From assembly GCF_006439335.1 (NCBI RefSeq), contig NZ_SAWY01000016.1, positions 1-64,000 of the forward strand: DNA of 64,000 bases, read 5' to 3'. This document shows, piece by piece, positions 29,036-39,111 of this stretch; position 1 is the first letter of the stretch, and every line of letters starts with the position of its first letter. Under the pieces are notes generated by a model. It made no database searches. It saw only the letters and a list, made by a program, of their open reading frames with translations, and was not told the origin of the DNA. Both the position numbers and the translations under genes were made by a program. Origin of the DNA: Litorilituus lipolyticus. Lineage in GTDB: Bacteria > Pseudomonadota > Gammaproteobacteria > Enterobacterales > Alteromonadaceae.

Positions 29036-29929
29036 GTGAAGAAAGACGAAAGTTCCATTATTGCTGTAGATAACAAAAAAGCTACGAGTGAATCACAAAA
29101 CGTCATTGTCGCTGATGTTAATGACAACACGCAAAATGATGCTTCTGCCTCTGTGCAATTTTTAAAGCTTGCAAATCAATTTGCCATTGATGGCGCCCTT
29201 ATTCCCCCTGAGAAAAAAATGCCAATTGAGGATAGGGTTAATAAACGTAATCGATTAATCAATGCAAGGCAGCAACAAAACATTGAACAAATCATTCAGA
29301 AAACATTAAGTTACCATGCAAATTCTGATATTCGACATAGAACAGATCATGATTGGTTTAGCCGCTATATTAATTTAGCCCAAGAAGTCAGTAATCCAAC
29401 CATGCAAGATCTTTGGGCAAAAATTTTGGCCGGAGAATTAGTAAAGCCAGGCTCATTCTCTTATAAATCATTAAAAATTTTTCGTGATATGAGCATTTTT
29501 GATGCGAAGCTATTCGCTAAAGCCTGCTCACTCGCTGTTCAAGACTCCAGTAAGAAGCACATTCGCTTAATCAGTGGTGCTTATCAACAACCAGGGTTGT
29601 TAAATTTTTTCTCTAAAAGCAGACAAGCGCATATCAATCTAAGCCAATATGGCTTGAATTTCGCTAACTTAATGGCACTAGCAGAGAATAATCTACTCTA
29701 TTTACAAGAAAGTGAGTTAAGTTTTGCCAACAAAACAGAAGCGCTTAACCTCAATTATAACGGCATAAATTTAAAGTTTAGTGCCCTAAAAACAAATACT
29801 AGCATTCAATTTTATAAGTTCACTCCTCTAGGCTGTGAATTGGCTCAGTTAATTAGTGATAAACCCAATGAAGACTTTCTTGAAGTATTAAAGCAACAAT
29901 TAAGTCGCCTTATTGATATTACTAATTAA
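29036..29929 (+). CDS. TIGR03899-family protein (DUF2806-like), unknown function
   Basis: A 297-residue soluble protein. The block DHDWFSRYINLAQEVSNPTMQDLWAKILAGELVKPGSFSYKSLKIFRDMS is the conserved core of TIGR03899/DUF2806 proteins known from Vibrio and Shewanella. Such proteins have no established role. I chose GTG 29036 because AAGGGAG (29021-29027) is eight bases upstream; the TTG at 29012 would leave that site inside the gene. It is monocistronic and convergent with cysH. Confidence 0.75.
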   Translation: MKKDESSIIAVDNKKATSESQNVIVADVNDNTQNDASASVQFLKLANQFAIDGALIPPEKKMPIEDRVNKRNRLINARQQQNIEQIIQKTLSYHANSDIRHRTDHDWFSRYINLAQEVSNPTMQDLWAKILAGELVKPGSFSYKSLKIFRDMSIFDAKLFAKACSLAVQDSSKKHIRLISGAYQQPGLLNFFSKSRQAHINLSQYGLNFANLMALAENNLLYLQESELSFANKTEALNLNYNGINLKFSALKTNTSIQFYKFTPLGCELAQLISDKPNEDFLEVLKQQLSRLIDITN

Positions 29930-29940
29930 TAATAAGGCTT

Positions 29941-29969
29941 AAAAAAAGCGACATATTGTCGCTTTTTTT
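29941..29969. terminator. Bidirectional terminator between TIGR03899 gene and cysH
   Basis: AAAAAAAGCGAC and GTCGCTTTTTTT form a perfect stem around ATATT. It serves both convergent genes, and ends two bases before the cysH stop codon. Confidence 0.9.
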
Positions 29970-29970
29970 C

Positions 29971-30732
29971 TTATATACCATCACCATCAGTATGAAGACC
30001 ACATTCTCGTTGACCACCACCAAAGCGAGTATCGCTTTCATCCATGCCTAAAGTTAATGGCTGAGTACTGTGTACGTCTCCGACAGAAACATATCCCTCA
30101 TCCCATAATGGATGATAAGGTAAGTTATGTTTAGTTAAGTACTCATGCACATCTTTATTATGCCAATCAATAATTGGATGCACTTTAAAACGGCCACGTA
30201 AAATACTCACCACCGATAAACCCTGACGGTGCTCTGATTGTTGACGTCGTACTCCAGAAAACCAAGTACCTGCATTTAATTCAGATAACCCTCTTTCTAG
30301 TGGTTCAACTTTATTACGACGATTATATTGCTTTAAAGCCTCATCACCTTGACACCATTGCTCACCGTATTTAGCCAATTGCCACGCAGCACTTTCTTTG
30401 GCACTATACACTTGAAGATTCAGCTTCAAACGCTCTGCCATTTGATCAATAAAACGGTATGTTTCAGGAAACAAATGCCCTGTATCAGTCAATATCACCG
30501 GAATATTGCTATCGACTTGCGTCATCATATGCAACATTACCGCAGATTGAATACCAAAGCTTGACGAGAGTACAAATTGAGAGGGCAAATTCTCCATTGC
30601 CCATTCTATACGTTCTGTCGCCGATTGCTTTTCAAGTAGCTCATTCCACTGATTCAACCAAGGCTCTGGTAATGACGCAGGAAATCGGTTGTTGATAACT
30701 GGCTTATTAGCGGTTTGCTCAACATTAATCAT
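29971..30732 (-). CDS. cysH: Phosphoadenylyl-sulfate (PAPS) reductase
   Basis: A 253-residue enzyme that reduces PAPS to sulfite with thioredoxin or glutaredoxin. The PP-loop [14 protein letters not shown] and the C-terminal catalytic Cys in RECGLHTD are visible. Only this single Cys motif is present (no CC-CxxC iron-sulfur pairs), which marks the PAPS-type rather than the APS-type enzyme. Its start overlaps the end of cysI by eight bases. It closes the cysJIH operon. Confidence 0.96.
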   Translation of the reverse strand: MINVEQTANKPVINNRFPASLPEPWLNQWNELLEKQSATERIEWAMENLPSQFVLSSSFGIQSAVMLHMMTQVDSNIPVILTDTGHLFPETYRFIDQMAERLKLNLQVYSAKESAAWQLAKYGEQWCQGDEALKQYNRRNKVEPLERGLSELNAGTWFSGVRRQQSEHRQGLSVVSILRGRFKVHPIIDWHNKDVHEYLTKHNLPYHPLWDEGYVSVGDVHSTQPLTLGMDESDTRFGGGQRECGLHTDGDGI

Positions 30733-32458
30733 GAAAATCTCGCTTACTGACCTTCACTTCAGCAATGATGCTGGCACGAATAACAAAATCACCAAACGAT
30801 TCATTTGCGTTGCGCTCAGTAGCCCAGCGGGCAACTAAAGTATTAATTTCGGTCAAAATATCTTGTTCACTTAAGTTTTCTTTATACATTTTAGGTACGC
30901 GAGTACCTGAAACATTACCGCCTAAGTGCATGTTGTATTTTCCTGGCCCTTTACCTACTAGACCAATTTCTGCCAGCATGGCTCTACCACAACCGTTCGG
31001 GCAACCTGTCACGCGTAATATAATGCTTTCATCTGCAACATTATGTTTAGCAAGAATGCCTTCAACCTCATCAACTAAGCCAGGTAGGTAACGCTCAGCT
31101 TCAGCCATAGCTAATGGACAGGTTGGAAAAGCAACACAAGCCATTGAATCTTTGCGCTGTTTTGACACACCATCGTCCATCAAACCATGTTCACGGGCGA
31201 TTTTTTCAATTTGTGCTTTGTCTTCAAGCGCCACGCCTGCCACAATCAAATTCTGATTAGCAGTCATGCGAAAATCACCTTTGTGAATTTTTGCAATTTC
31301 AGCAACACCAGTTTTCAATGCTTTACCTGGGTAATCTAATAATCGACCATTTTCAATAAACAAGGCTAAATGGTGCTTACCATCAAAGCCTTCAACCCAG
31401 CCAATTCTGTCTCCACGACCAGTAAATTCATAAGGACGAGACGCTTCAAAAGTAATACCTGCTCGTTTCTCTACTTCAGTTTTGAAAACATCAGTACCCA
31501 CACGGTCTAAGGTATACTTTGTTTTAGCATTCTTACGATTAACACGGTTACCCCAGTCACGTTGTGTTGTCACAACAGCTGCCGCAACATCAAGGGTATT
31601 TGCTAACGGAACAAAACCTAAATCATCGGCTTTTCTTGGGTAAGTTGATTTGTCACCATGGGTCATGGCTAAACCGCCTCCCACAAGTACATTAAAACCA
31701 ACTAATTTTCCCTGCTCGGCAATAGCAACAAAGTTCAAGTCATTGGCATGTACATCCACATCATTTTGCGGTGGAATGACAACCGTAGTTTTGAATTTAC
31801 GAGGTAAATAATTACTGCCTAAAATTGGCTCTTGGGTTTCTTTACCTTCAGGACCTTCAAGCTTTTCACCATCTAACCAAATTTCTGCATAAGCACGTGT
31901 TCTAGGAAGCAAGTGTTCACTTATTTTAGTTGCCCACTCATAAGCTTCTTGGTGAAGCTCTGATTCAACAGGGTTCGTCGTACATAAAACATTTCGGTTA
32001 ACATCACCAGCGGTTGCAATTGAATCGATACCAATACTGTTTAATGTTTGATGCATTAATTTAATGTTCGGCTTTAACACGCCATGAAACTGAAAGGTTT
32101 GACGGGTTGTTAAACGAATACTGCCATACATAGTTTTATCAGCAGCAAATTTGTCAATCGCTAACCATTGTTCAGGCTTAATAATTCCGCCGGGCATGCG
32201 AGCACGAAGCATTACATTATGTAATGGCTCTAACTTCTGCTTAGTACGTTCAGCACGGATATCTCTATCATCTTGCTGATACATACCGTGAAAACGAATA
32301 AGCTGAAAATTATCAGCAGTAAAACCACCGGTAACTCGATCTGATAAATCTTGTTCTATCGTGCCGCGTAAAAAGTTACTTTCTCGCTTTAGACGCTCGT
32401 TATCAGCCAAATTGCCTTCAACAACTAATGGGCCGTTTGCTTGAGTTGAATCAGTCAT
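30725..32458 (-). CDS. cysI: Sulfite reductase hemoprotein beta subunit
   Basis: A 577-residue siroheme and [4Fe-4S] enzyme that reduces sulfite to sulfide with six electrons from CysJ. The cluster ligands are seen in [11 protein letters not shown] (near residue 445) and TGCPNGCGR (near 490). Length matches E. coli CysI (570). The start overlaps the cysJ stop by one base (TAATG), and its end overlaps cysH, so translation is coupled through the operon. Confidence 0.97.
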   Translation of the reverse strand: MTDSTQANGPLVVEGNLADNERLKRESNFLRGTIEQDLSDRVTGGFTADNFQLIRFHGMYQQDDRDIRAERTKQKLEPLHNVMLRARMPGGIIKPEQWLAIDKFAADKTMYGSIRLTTRQTFQFHGVLKPNIKLMHQTLNSIGIDSIATAGDVNRNVLCTTNPVESELHQEAYEWATKISEHLLPRTRAYAEIWLDGEKLEGPEGKETQEPILGSNYLPRKFKTTVVIPPQNDVDVHANDLNFVAIAEQGKLVGFNVLVGGGLAMTHGDKSTYPRKADDLGFVPLANTLDVAAAVVTTQRDWGNRVNRKNAKTKYTLDRVGTDVFKTEVEKRAGITFEASRPYEFTGRGDRIGWVEGFDGKHHLALFIENGRLLDYPGKALKTGVAEIAKIHKGDFRMTANQNLIVAGVALEDKAQIEKIAREHGLMDDGVSKQRKDSMACVAFPTCPLAMAEAERYLPGLVDEVEGILAKHNVADESIILRVTGCPNGCGRAMLAEIGLVGKGPGKYNMHLGGNVSGTRVPKMYKENLSEQDILTEINTLVARWATERNANESFGDFVIRASIIAEVKVSKRDFHD

Positions 32459-34290
32459 TAATATACATCCTTCTGATAACGCTTAGCGTTACGTAAATCT
32501 TTTAAGTAATCTTTTGCTTGCTCTTCGCTCAAGCTACCTTGTTCAGCAATTATTGCTAATAAAGCAGCTTCAACATCTTTTGCCATTCGGCTCATGTCGC
32601 CACATATGTATACGTGTGCGCCACGCTCTAACCAAGCAAACAGCTCTTTTGCATTTTCGCGTAGACGATCTTGTACATAGATTTTCTCAGCCTGATCTCT
32701 AGAAAAAGCCAAATCTAAGCGAGTCAATAGACCTGATTTTAAATAGCCTTGCCATTCAACTTGATATAAGAAATCTTGTGTGAATGTTTGGTCGCCAAAG
32801 AACATCCAGTTATCACCTGTTGCTTCATCTGCATCTCTTTGCTGCATGAACGCTCTAAATGGCGCAACACCTGTACCTGGACCAATCATGATCACTGGTG
32901 TTTCACCATTTGCTGGCAAGCGGAAATTATCATTATGTTCAACAAAAACTTTAACGGCTTGACCTTCTTCAAGACGGTTAGCTAAATAACCTGAAGCACC
33001 ACCTGTTCGTTGCTGGCCATTTTTGTCATATTCAACAAGACCGACTGTTAAGTGAACTTCTTCCTCAACCTCTGCCTGTGCAGAAGCGATTGAATATAAT
33101 CGCGGTGTGATTTTACGAAGGCTATCGACAAAATCTTGTGCCGATAACTCTGCTTTCGCAGCGCTAACAACATCAATTATTTGATGATTGGCTGCATATT
33201 CACGAGCTGTATTTTTATCAGCAGCGACAGCGAGCAAGGCTTTATCGTTACTAAGGCTTGCCCAGTACTCAATGAAGGCTGGTGCGGTTTGCGTAATTTC
33301 AAGCTGGTCTGTGAGCGCCTCTTGTAAACTGAATGATTTCTCTTCACCACTTAACTGAAGTGTTACTTGTTCTTCACCAGTAAAGTTCATCGCGGCCAAT
33401 AGCTCAGTCACAAGTTGTGGATCATTTTCAAACCAAACACCTAATGCATCGCCTGCTTGATAAGTTAAACCTGATTCACCTAAATCTATTTCAATATGAC
33501 GAACATCTTTGGCAGAGTCTCGACCGGTGATTTTCTGACTTAACGAGAATTCAGCTGAAAGTGGGTTTTGCTTATTGTATTGACTTGCAGCGCCACTAGT
33601 TACAGGCAAATCAAATACTGGAGCTAAACCGGCTTCAGCTTGAGTTAATTCTTCTTTTAGGCTTTCTACGATATTTAATGACCAACTTTGGCTATCGCTG
33701 TCGTAGTCAACATCACAATCAACGCGAGGTGCTACTTGTTCAGCTCCTAAAGCTTTTAAGCGCTCATCAAAATCTTTGCCTGTTTGACAGAAAAATTCAT
33801 AACTGCTGTCACCTAACGCTAAAACGCTATAGCGTAAGGTTGGTAATTTTGGTGCTTTTTTTCCTGATAAAAATTCATGAAACTCAATAGCATCATCAGG
33901 TGGCTCGCCTTCACCATTAGTACTTGCCACAATAAGTAAGTGTGATTCTGACTTAAGTGATTTCGCTTTATAATCAGCAATATTTTTTAAATTAACCGTA
34001 ATACCAGCATCAGTAGCTGTGGTGGCTAGTTGTGTTGCGACACCTTTGGCATTACCTGTTTGTGATGCATATAAAATAGTTAACGTTTTTGCCGCAGCGA
34101 CTGCAGTGCTCGGCACAGTTTGAGCATTTTGCCCTTGTTCACTCTTCGCTGCTAAATAACCACTAGCCCAAGCAAGCTGTAATGAAGAATAGTTAGCTGT
34201 AACTTGTTGTAACTGTGTTAATTGGCTAGCATCTAACGAACTACTGCCATTTGAAGTATTTTGATTTTTTAAGTGCTGCTCTGGCAACAT
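32458..34290 (-). CDS. cysJ: Sulfite reductase flavoprotein alpha subunit
   Basis: A 610-residue diflavin reductase carrying electrons from NADPH through FAD and FMN to CysI. Order: flavodoxin domain ([16 protein letters not shown]), FAD domain ([19 protein letters not shown]) and NADPH domain ([18 protein letters not shown]), ending in the conserved KRYQKDVY. The start is unclear: ATG 34290 has GGTGA seven bases upstream and aligns with the usual start; TTG 34332 and ATG 34305 are longer options. It is first in the operon, below candidate CysB sites. Confidence 0.95.
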   Translation of the reverse strand: MLPEQHLKNQNTSNGSSSLDASQLTQLQQVTANYSSLQLAWASGYLAAKSEQGQNAQTVPSTAVAAAKTLTILYASQTGNAKGVATQLATTATDAGITVNLKNIADYKAKSLKSESHLLIVASTNGEGEPPDDAIEFHEFLSGKKAPKLPTLRYSVLALGDSSYEFFCQTGKDFDERLKALGAEQVAPRVDCDVDYDSDSQSWSLNIVESLKEELTQAEAGLAPVFDLPVTSGAASQYNKQNPLSAEFSLSQKITGRDSAKDVRHIEIDLGESGLTYQAGDALGVWFENDPQLVTELLAAMNFTGEEQVTLQLSGEEKSFSLQEALTDQLEITQTAPAFIEYWASLSNDKALLAVAADKNTAREYAANHQIIDVVSAAKAELSAQDFVDSLRKITPRLYSIASAQAEVEEEVHLTVGLVEYDKNGQQRTGGASGYLANRLEEGQAVKVFVEHNDNFRLPANGETPVIMIGPGTGVAPFRAFMQQRDADEATGDNWMFFGDQTFTQDFLYQVEWQGYLKSGLLTRLDLAFSRDQAEKIYVQDRLRENAKELFAWLERGAHVYICGDMSRMAKDVEAALLAIIAEQGSLSEEQAKDYLKDLRNAKRYQKDVY

Positions 34291-34350
34291 AACGATTTCA
34301 CCCATTGCAATTGATGGTGCAAGAATAGACAAAAAAAAGTAATTTCAGAA

Positions 34351-34401
34351 GGAATAGATAGCGATTTTTTATTCCAAAAAGGAATATTGATATTTTTATT
34401 C
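34351..34401 (-). promoter_or_regulatory. Candidate CysB-type control region of cysJIH
   Basis: TATTCC-AAAAA-GGAATA (34370-34386) is an inverted repeat. A direct repeat TTTTTATTC occurs at 34366-34374 and 34393-34401, and another GGAATA at 34351-34356. TTATTCC-like half-sites upstream of cys genes are typical of CysB, though CysB sites are loosely conserved. Confidence 0.4.
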
Positions 34402-34525
34402 TTGGCAAAGTAACTGCCGAGTTATATTTAAATGCTATAAAATTTTGATGATTTTGTGTTCAACTTGACAAAGTAAACGCTATCAGCCCATGATTTATAA
34501 AGATAAACTTAACTAGGTTGTTATT

Positions 34526-35179
34526 TTGTTCTCGCACCACATAAAATTAATAAACAGTATAGTTTTGCTTTGTTTTTGTTCGCTAGCCAATGCAAACACT
34601 AAAAATATTAAGCAAACACCTATCTATAAATACAAATCAGCCAAGGGTGTGACTTCTTTTTCAGGTATTGAACCAATGGGAGTTGACTACACGCAAGTAA
34701 GGTTTGATTGTTTTGCTTGTAAGGTTGATTCTTTGATCAATTGGCGAAAAGCTAAACTTTATTTAACAAAGTATCACTCACTTATTAGTGAAGCCTCTAA
34801 TCAATACGGTATTGATCCTGCTTATGTAAAAGCCATTATTCATGCTGAGTCACACTTTGATTCAAAAGCCATTTCCAAGCAAGGTGCACAAGGCTTAATG
34901 CAGCTTATGCCTGAAACAGCCCAATGGTTAGGAGTTAAAAACCCTTTTGTAGCCCAACAAAATATCAATGGCGGTGTAAAGCATTTGTCTCGTTTACTCA
35001 GAAAGTATAAGGGCAATATCAGCCTAACCTCTGCAGCGTATAATGCAGGTGAAGGCACGATTAAACGTTATGGTGGTATTCCACCCTATGCTGAAACTAA
35101 AGTTTATGTTGAGCGAGTCGAAATATTGCATGATCGATATCTGAAACATCAACGTTTAGCACAAAAGATGAAAAGCTAA
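34526..35179 (+). CDS. SLT-family lytic transglycosylase
   Basis: A 217-residue exported enzyme that cleaves peptidoglycan glycan strands. After a signal peptide (about 1-23) there is a short DUF4124-like stretch (IYKYKSAKGVTSFSG), then the SLT domain (about 95-205). The catalytic Glu is in IIHAESHFD, followed by KGAQGLMQLMP-type sequence (here QGAQGLMQLMPETA) and AAYNAGEG. All hallmark motifs are intact. The start is TTG 34526 with only a weak AGG upstream, so the N-terminus is uncertain. Confidence 0.9.
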   Translation: MFSHHIKLINSIVLLCFCSLANANTKNIKQTPIYKYKSAKGVTSFSGIEPMGVDYTQVRFDCFACKVDSLINWRKAKLYLTKYHSLISEASNQYGIDPAYVKAIIHAESHFDSKAISKQGAQGLMQLMPETAQWLGVKNPFVAQQNINGGVKHLSRLLRKYKGNISLTSAAYNAGEGTIKRYGGIPPYAETKVYVERVEILHDRYLKHQRLAQKMKS

Positions 35180-35192
35180 AAATACCCGGCCA

Positions 35193-35227
35193 TAAAAAAG
35201 CCCCAAAACCATGTAGATTTGAGGGCT
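35193..35227 (-). terminator. Terminator of the TIGR04219 gene
   Basis: On the minus strand AGCCCTCAAA and TTTTGGGGCT form a 10-bp stem with one G-T pair, followed by six T. It lies 25 bases after the stop codon. Confidence 0.75.
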
Positions 35228-35251
35228 CAATATTATTAATTATTGATACGA

Positions 35252-36007
35252 TTAAAAGTGAACGATAGCCCCAACAAACAAGCCATCAAATGTCATATCA
35301 CTGTAAAAGTCATCAAGGTCATTCAATTCGAGTTTAACACTGCGATAGCCAACAGTTAAATCTAGATCGACAGCTAGGTTATCAAGAAGCTCATAACTAA
35401 CACCCGCTTGTACATCATAAACGGTATTATCATCGTAACTAACAAAGTTACCTTCAGCAAAGAAGTTGAAGCCTGTAAACGGTAGTCCAACAATTGTTGA
35501 TAGATAAAGCATAGGAATATAGCCGCTCGCTGATAAGTCACTATTTAGTGAAGTAATAGAATCTTCTACTTTAATGTAGGTATCTATTTCTCTTGCAGTT
35601 AAACCAAAGTCAAAGGTTAACAAGTCGTTATCAAATAACTCATAATAGAGCGTATAGTCGATATAGCTGGTATCAAGGGTTGTGTCTAGTGTTGTATTCG
35701 CACTATAAACTTCACCATTAAACTCAAAAGTAGAAGTTAGCTGCGTGCCCCCTACTGTATCTAGTGACGTGCGAGCAATTTTCGCATTTGGAATTAATGG
35801 AATAGGATGCTCAAAGGCAATGAAATAACTACCTTGATATTCATCGTCAAAGTTAAAAACTGCTTGATCAATTTCGCCTTCACCAAAGCTACCACTAGTT
35901 TGATTCGCCCATGCTTGGCCGCCAATATACAAGCCTAACAAAGTATCAGCTTGTGCTGTAGCACAGGTCATAAGCGCTAAGCTAGCGGCTAACATTGTCT
36001 TTTTCAT
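35252..36007 (-). CDS. TIGR04219-family outer-membrane beta-barrel protein
   Basis: A 251-residue outer-membrane protein. A clear signal peptide ends at AQA (residue 20). The mature N-terminus DTLLGLYIGGQAW and alternating hydrophobic beta strands ending in Phe (VGAIVHF) fit TIGR04219 barrels found in Vibrio, Shewanella and Colwellia. Its role is not established. The start has AAAGGA upstream, and the gene is four bases downstream of the DUF2333 gene, so the two are likely co-transcribed. Confidence 0.85.
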   Translation of the reverse strand: MKKTMLAASLALMTCATAQADTLLGLYIGGQAWANQTSGSFGEGEIDQAVFNFDDEYQGSYFIAFEHPIPLIPNAKIARTSLDTVGGTQLTSTFEFNGEVYSANTTLDTTLDTSYIDYTLYYELFDNDLLTFDFGLTAREIDTYIKVEDSITSLNSDLSASGYIPMLYLSTIVGLPFTGFNFFAEGNFVSYDDNTVYDVQAGVSYELLDNLAVDLDLTVGYRSVKLELNDLDDFYSDMTFDGLFVGAIVHF

Positions 36008-36010
36008 TTT

Positions 36011-37006
36011 TTATCCTTTGCTTAATAATTCATTTAAATCAATAAGAGCTGCATTAGCTCTAGATATATAATTTGCCATCACCAAAGAGTGATTTGCTAA
36101 AACACCAAAGCCATCTCCATTCAATACCATTGGGCTCCAAAGTGTTTGCTGGCTTGCTTCTAGCTCTCTAATAATTTGTTGTAAACTGATTTTGGCATTT
36201 TTATTGGTTAATACACTTTCAAAATCAATTTCAACGGCTTTTAATAATTGCAATAACGCCCATGCAGCACCTCGAGCTTCATAAAACTCATCATCAATTT
36301 TCCACCAACTTGTTTTGATCTGTAATTGACTTGCCGCACTACTTGATTGTTGTGCTTGACTGTCTCCTGCAAGATCAGTATTAACCTGTTCACGACCGAC
36401 ACTAGAACTTAACCGATGTGAATAGCTCCCTAAACGCTTTTGCACCTCTTCAATATAAGCTCTTAAGTTATCAGCTCTGGCATAAAACTGTGCTCTTTCC
36501 TGACCATTAATACTTACTAATCCTGCACGGTATTTATATAAGCTATTGATCGCTTTTTGGTATTCTGACTCAGCACTGGGCATAGCCCATTTGCGATGAT
36601 TAATATTAAAACGGGGCTGGGCTTCTTTTAAGTGTTGATTAACCAAAGACTGTGATTGAGAGCGACTAAAGTCTTTTCGCATAACTAAAGCCATATCTCT
36701 AACCATCTCTAAGACACCGAATTCCCATGCAGGCATATTATCTAGAAATACCGAAGGCGGTAATGCGTCATTTGCCAAATATCCACCCGGTTTATTAAGA
36801 AGCGTTTCAGCCACTTTAATTAATGCTGTAGTAGTAGTATAACCAACCACAGGTGCAACATTTTCCGCTTGAGCTGCCAGAGTCACTTCTTTTTCAATAT
36901 CAATAGAATCAGGTTCTATACTCCAGTACACGCCAAGTCCATAGAAAAAGACAAATACGCCAGCGACAATAAGGGAAATAGTTCGCGTAGATAAGTTAAT
37001 GTTCAT
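36011..37006 (-). CDS. DUF2333 family inner-membrane protein
   Basis: A 331-residue protein with a single N-terminal helix (about 9-28) and a large periplasmic alpha-helical domain. The blocks KVAETLLNKPGGYLANDALPPSV and MPAWEFGVLEMVRDMA are the conserved core of DUF2333. No function is known. It lies between the PCuAC gene (nine bases) and the TIGR04219 gene (four bases) on the same strand, suggesting a three-gene operon acting in the envelope. Confidence 0.9.
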   Translation of the reverse strand: MNINLSTRTISLIVAGVFVFFYGLGVYWSIEPDSIDIEKEVTLAAQAENVAPVVGYTTTTALIKVAETLLNKPGGYLANDALPPSVFLDNMPAWEFGVLEMVRDMALVMRKDFSRSQSQSLVNQHLKEAQPRFNINHRKWAMPSAESEYQKAINSLYKYRAGLVSINGQERAQFYARADNLRAYIEEVQKRLGSYSHRLSSSVGREQVNTDLAGDSQAQQSSSAASQLQIKTSWWKIDDEFYEARGAAWALLQLLKAVEIDFESVLTNKNAKISLQQIIRELEASQQTLWSPMVLNGDGFGVLANHSLVMANYISRANAALIDLNELLSKG

Positions 37007-37015
37007 AATCCACTC

Positions 37016-37489
37016 CTAGTGGTGATGATGATGTTGCTGCTTTTGCTTCAAACTTTTAACAGGTAGCTGAACCACTTTTACTTGTTCATCACTAAAATGT
37101 AATGCTAACTCAACAACCTCATTTGGTTTTAATGCATGTGTTAATTTAAATAACATTAAATGCAACCCCGAAGGCTGTAGTACTAATGACTCGTTACCTT
37201 TTATTTTAACAGACTCTAATTTTTGCATTTTCATCATATCGTTTATCATGATGTTCTGATGTATTTCTATCTGCGGTGAAATTTTACTGCTCACCTTAGT
37301 TAAAGTCACTGTTTTTTCACTATTATTCACTATTGTCATATAAGCTGAAGTAATCTCAGTACCGGGTATGCTAGCCCTTACATAAGCATCAGCTGCTTTT
37401 ATCTCAATGCTTAATTCATTTGCTTGAATTGAAACAGCAAAGAAGCTGACTATTGTTATAAGTACAAAGCTAAAGTAATTTTTTATCAT
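37016..37489 (-). CDS. PCu(A)C-type periplasmic copper chaperone with His tail
   Basis: A 157-residue exported protein. After the signal peptide (about 1-23), the domain contains the copper-site pattern H-x(n)-M with IEIHQNIMINDMMKMQKL and later GLHLMLF, giving the His/Met ligands of PCu(A)C proteins that pass Cu(I) to cytochrome oxidase. The C-terminus ends in five His after KQKQQ, which could bind extra copper. No oxidase or Sco gene is adjacent. It heads a probable operon with DUF2333. Confidence 0.88.
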   Translation of the reverse strand: MIKNYFSFVLITIVSFFAVSIQANELSIEIKAADAYVRASIPGTEITSAYMTIVNNSEKTVTLTKVSSKISPQIEIHQNIMINDMMKMQKLESVKIKGNESLVLQPSGLHLMLFKLTHALKPNEVVELALHFSDEQVKVVQLPVKSLKQKQQHHHHH

Positions 37490-37557
37490 TTTCGCTATAC
37501 ATCCTTTTTAATAAGCTCTATTGTTAACTGCATTGTTCAACGACTAACTGGTCAGAC

Positions 37558-38301
37558 ATGTCAGATTTAATTCTTACTTCCAATGCTCAGGGTATTTTTA
37601 CTATAACCCTAAATCGTTTCGATAAAAAAAATGCCTTAAATACCGAAATGTATCAACAACTTTGTCAACATTTTAAAGATGCCATGACAAACGAAAACAT
37701 TCATTGTCTAGTCATTCAGGGCAATGCAGAGTGTTTTACTGCTGGCAATGACCTTGATGACTTCTTACAATGTTCACATGATGAAGATCTCGCGGCACTT
37801 GAGTTTGTTAGCACACTTGCCGAATTCAATAAGCCTTTAATTGCTGGCGTAGCTGGGGCAGCCGTTGGTATAGGCACCACCCTTTTACTTCATTGCGATA
37901 TGGTTATAGCAGCTAACAATAGTAAGTTTAAGCTACCCTTCACCCAATTGGGCTTGTGTCCCGAAGCTGGCTCTAGTTTATTATTAACACAACGTGTCGG
38001 CCATAACCGTGCTTTTGAACTATTAGTTCTGGGTAAAACATTTTCTGCAAATCAAGCCTTAGAATATGGCATTATCAATCAAGTTTGTCAGCCAAAAGAA
38101 CTGCTCAGTATTACCAGAGATGTTGCTTCATCCATCGCTGAATTGCCCCAAGATGCCGTATTAACCAGTAAAAAACTCATGCGCCAAGCTAACCAAACCG
38201 TGTTGCCTCAAATAATCAAGGAAGAGGGCGAACAGTTTTCACGACTGATGAATACTGAAGAATGTAAAAATATTTTGTCTAGCTTTTTTAGAACCAAGTA
38301 A
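37558..38301 (+). CDS. Enoyl-CoA hydratase/isomerase family protein
   Basis: A 247-residue crotonase-fold protein. The oxyanion-hole segments AGNDLDDF (about 60-67) and GVAGAAVGIGTTLLLHCDMV (about 95-115) are clear, followed by LPFTQLGLCPEAGSSLLL. Members hydrate or isomerise acyl-CoA esters; the Glu at 134 region (PEAGS) fits a PECI-like isomerase or hydratase rather than a proven enzyme. It is a lone gene, divergent from the PCuAC gene. The substrate is unknown. Confidence 0.88.
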   Translation: MSDLILTSNAQGIFTITLNRFDKKNALNTEMYQQLCQHFKDAMTNENIHCLVIQGNAECFTAGNDLDDFLQCSHDEDLAALEFVSTLAEFNKPLIAGVAGAAVGIGTTLLLHCDMVIAANNSKFKLPFTQLGLCPEAGSSLLLTQRVGHNRAFELLVLGKTFSANQALEYGIINQVCQPKELLSITRDVASSIAELPQDAVLTSKKLMRQANQTVLPQIIKEEGEQFSRLMNTEECKNILSSFFRTK

Positions 38302-38317
38302 CGAACTCATGCCCTAA

Positions 38318-38345
38318 ATAAAAAAGCCTGTACGCATTACAGGCT
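38318..38345 (-). terminator. Terminator of the psp operon
   Basis: On the minus strand AGCCTGTA and TACAGGCT form a perfect 8-bp stem with a 5-base loop, followed by six T. It may also act on the convergent hydratase gene. Confidence 0.8.
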
Positions 38346-38367
38346 AATCAACTCACTTTTTACAATA

Positions 38368-38709
38368 TTACCTATATTGCGTTTGAGGTTTATCTTTTGT
38401 TGCAAACCAAATCACTAATGCAATTAGCAACACTGGCCAAAACACGCCAACAGCAACCATAGCTATTGAGCCGACAATTAATAACCCTATAAAAATCAGA
38501 CTCCCAAAAACGCTTAGCACAATGGCTAAAGCAGCAATGACAAGTAACACAACTACCAATGCGGAGACACTTATAGCTTTAATGGGCTCGATTAATTCCT
38601 CTCCCATATAAACACTCACATTTAATAACTCTAATAAACCTGTTCCTAAAACGTAAGTTAAAAAAAGTGTCGCTAGAATAGCTAGCATTAAAGATTTAAA
38701 AAAAGTCAT
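38368..38709 (-). CDS. Small multi-helix membrane protein of the psp operon
   Basis: A 113-residue protein with three to four hydrophobic helices (about 5-25, 44-65, 68-88, 89-106). I do not recognise a named family; the last 50 residues loosely recall PspG in pattern (WPVLLIALVIWFATKDKP). ATG 38709 is used because GAGGAA is a few bases upstream; the longer frame adds an unlikely charged extension. It is the last gene of the pspA transcription unit, 60 bases below pspC, so a role in envelope stress is likely by context. Confidence 0.65.
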   Translation of the reverse strand: MTFFKSLMLAILATLFLTYVLGTGLLELLNVSVYMGEELIEPIKAISVSALVVVLLVIAALAIVLSVFGSLIFIGLLIVGSIAMVAVGVFWPVLLIALVIWFATKDKPQTQYR

Positions 38710-38769
38710 GTTCCTCCCCCTCTGTTCCATTGCTTTCAAACTCATAACCTGCGCCGTTATTTTCGTTTG

Positions 38770-39000
38770 TTAATAAGCCCTTTGGCTTGGTAGTAAAGCG
38801 CTTGCGACAACATAAGCGACGCCAGTGGCCACAGGTAAAAATATTAATGCACCTATAGCAGCCGCCCTAACAACCACTCTTGGGTATTCATAATGATTAG
38901 CAATACCTGCACAAACACCTGTTAGCTTTTTGTTCACAATATCCTTTGATAAACCTTGGCTCACTACTTTCTCTCTGGTGTACTCTCTACGATAATTCAT
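38770..39000 (-). CDS. pspC: Phage shock protein C (PspC domain)
   Basis: A 76-residue PspC-domain inner-membrane protein. LTGVCAGIANHYEYPRVVVRAAAI is the diagnostic block, followed by one long hydrophobic helix (about 45-68). PspC senses membrane damage together with PspB in E. coli. ATG 39000 is preceded by GAGGAGAG. No pspB gene fits in the 111 bases between pspA and pspC, so this is a B-less Psp system. Shorter than E. coli PspC (119) because the C-terminal coiled region is missing. Confidence 0.92.
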   Translation of the reverse strand: MNYRREYTREKVVSQGLSKDIVNKKLTGVCAGIANHYEYPRVVVRAAAIGALIFLPVATGVAYVVASALLPSQRAY

Positions 39001-39111
39001 TTCTCTCTCCTCATTTACTACCCACTTTTGGCTTCCCTGCCTCATCCTTATTTCAGGTTTTTCCTATTTACCTGTTTTCATCCCTGATGAAGCTCCTTCT
39101 ATTACTTGCTG

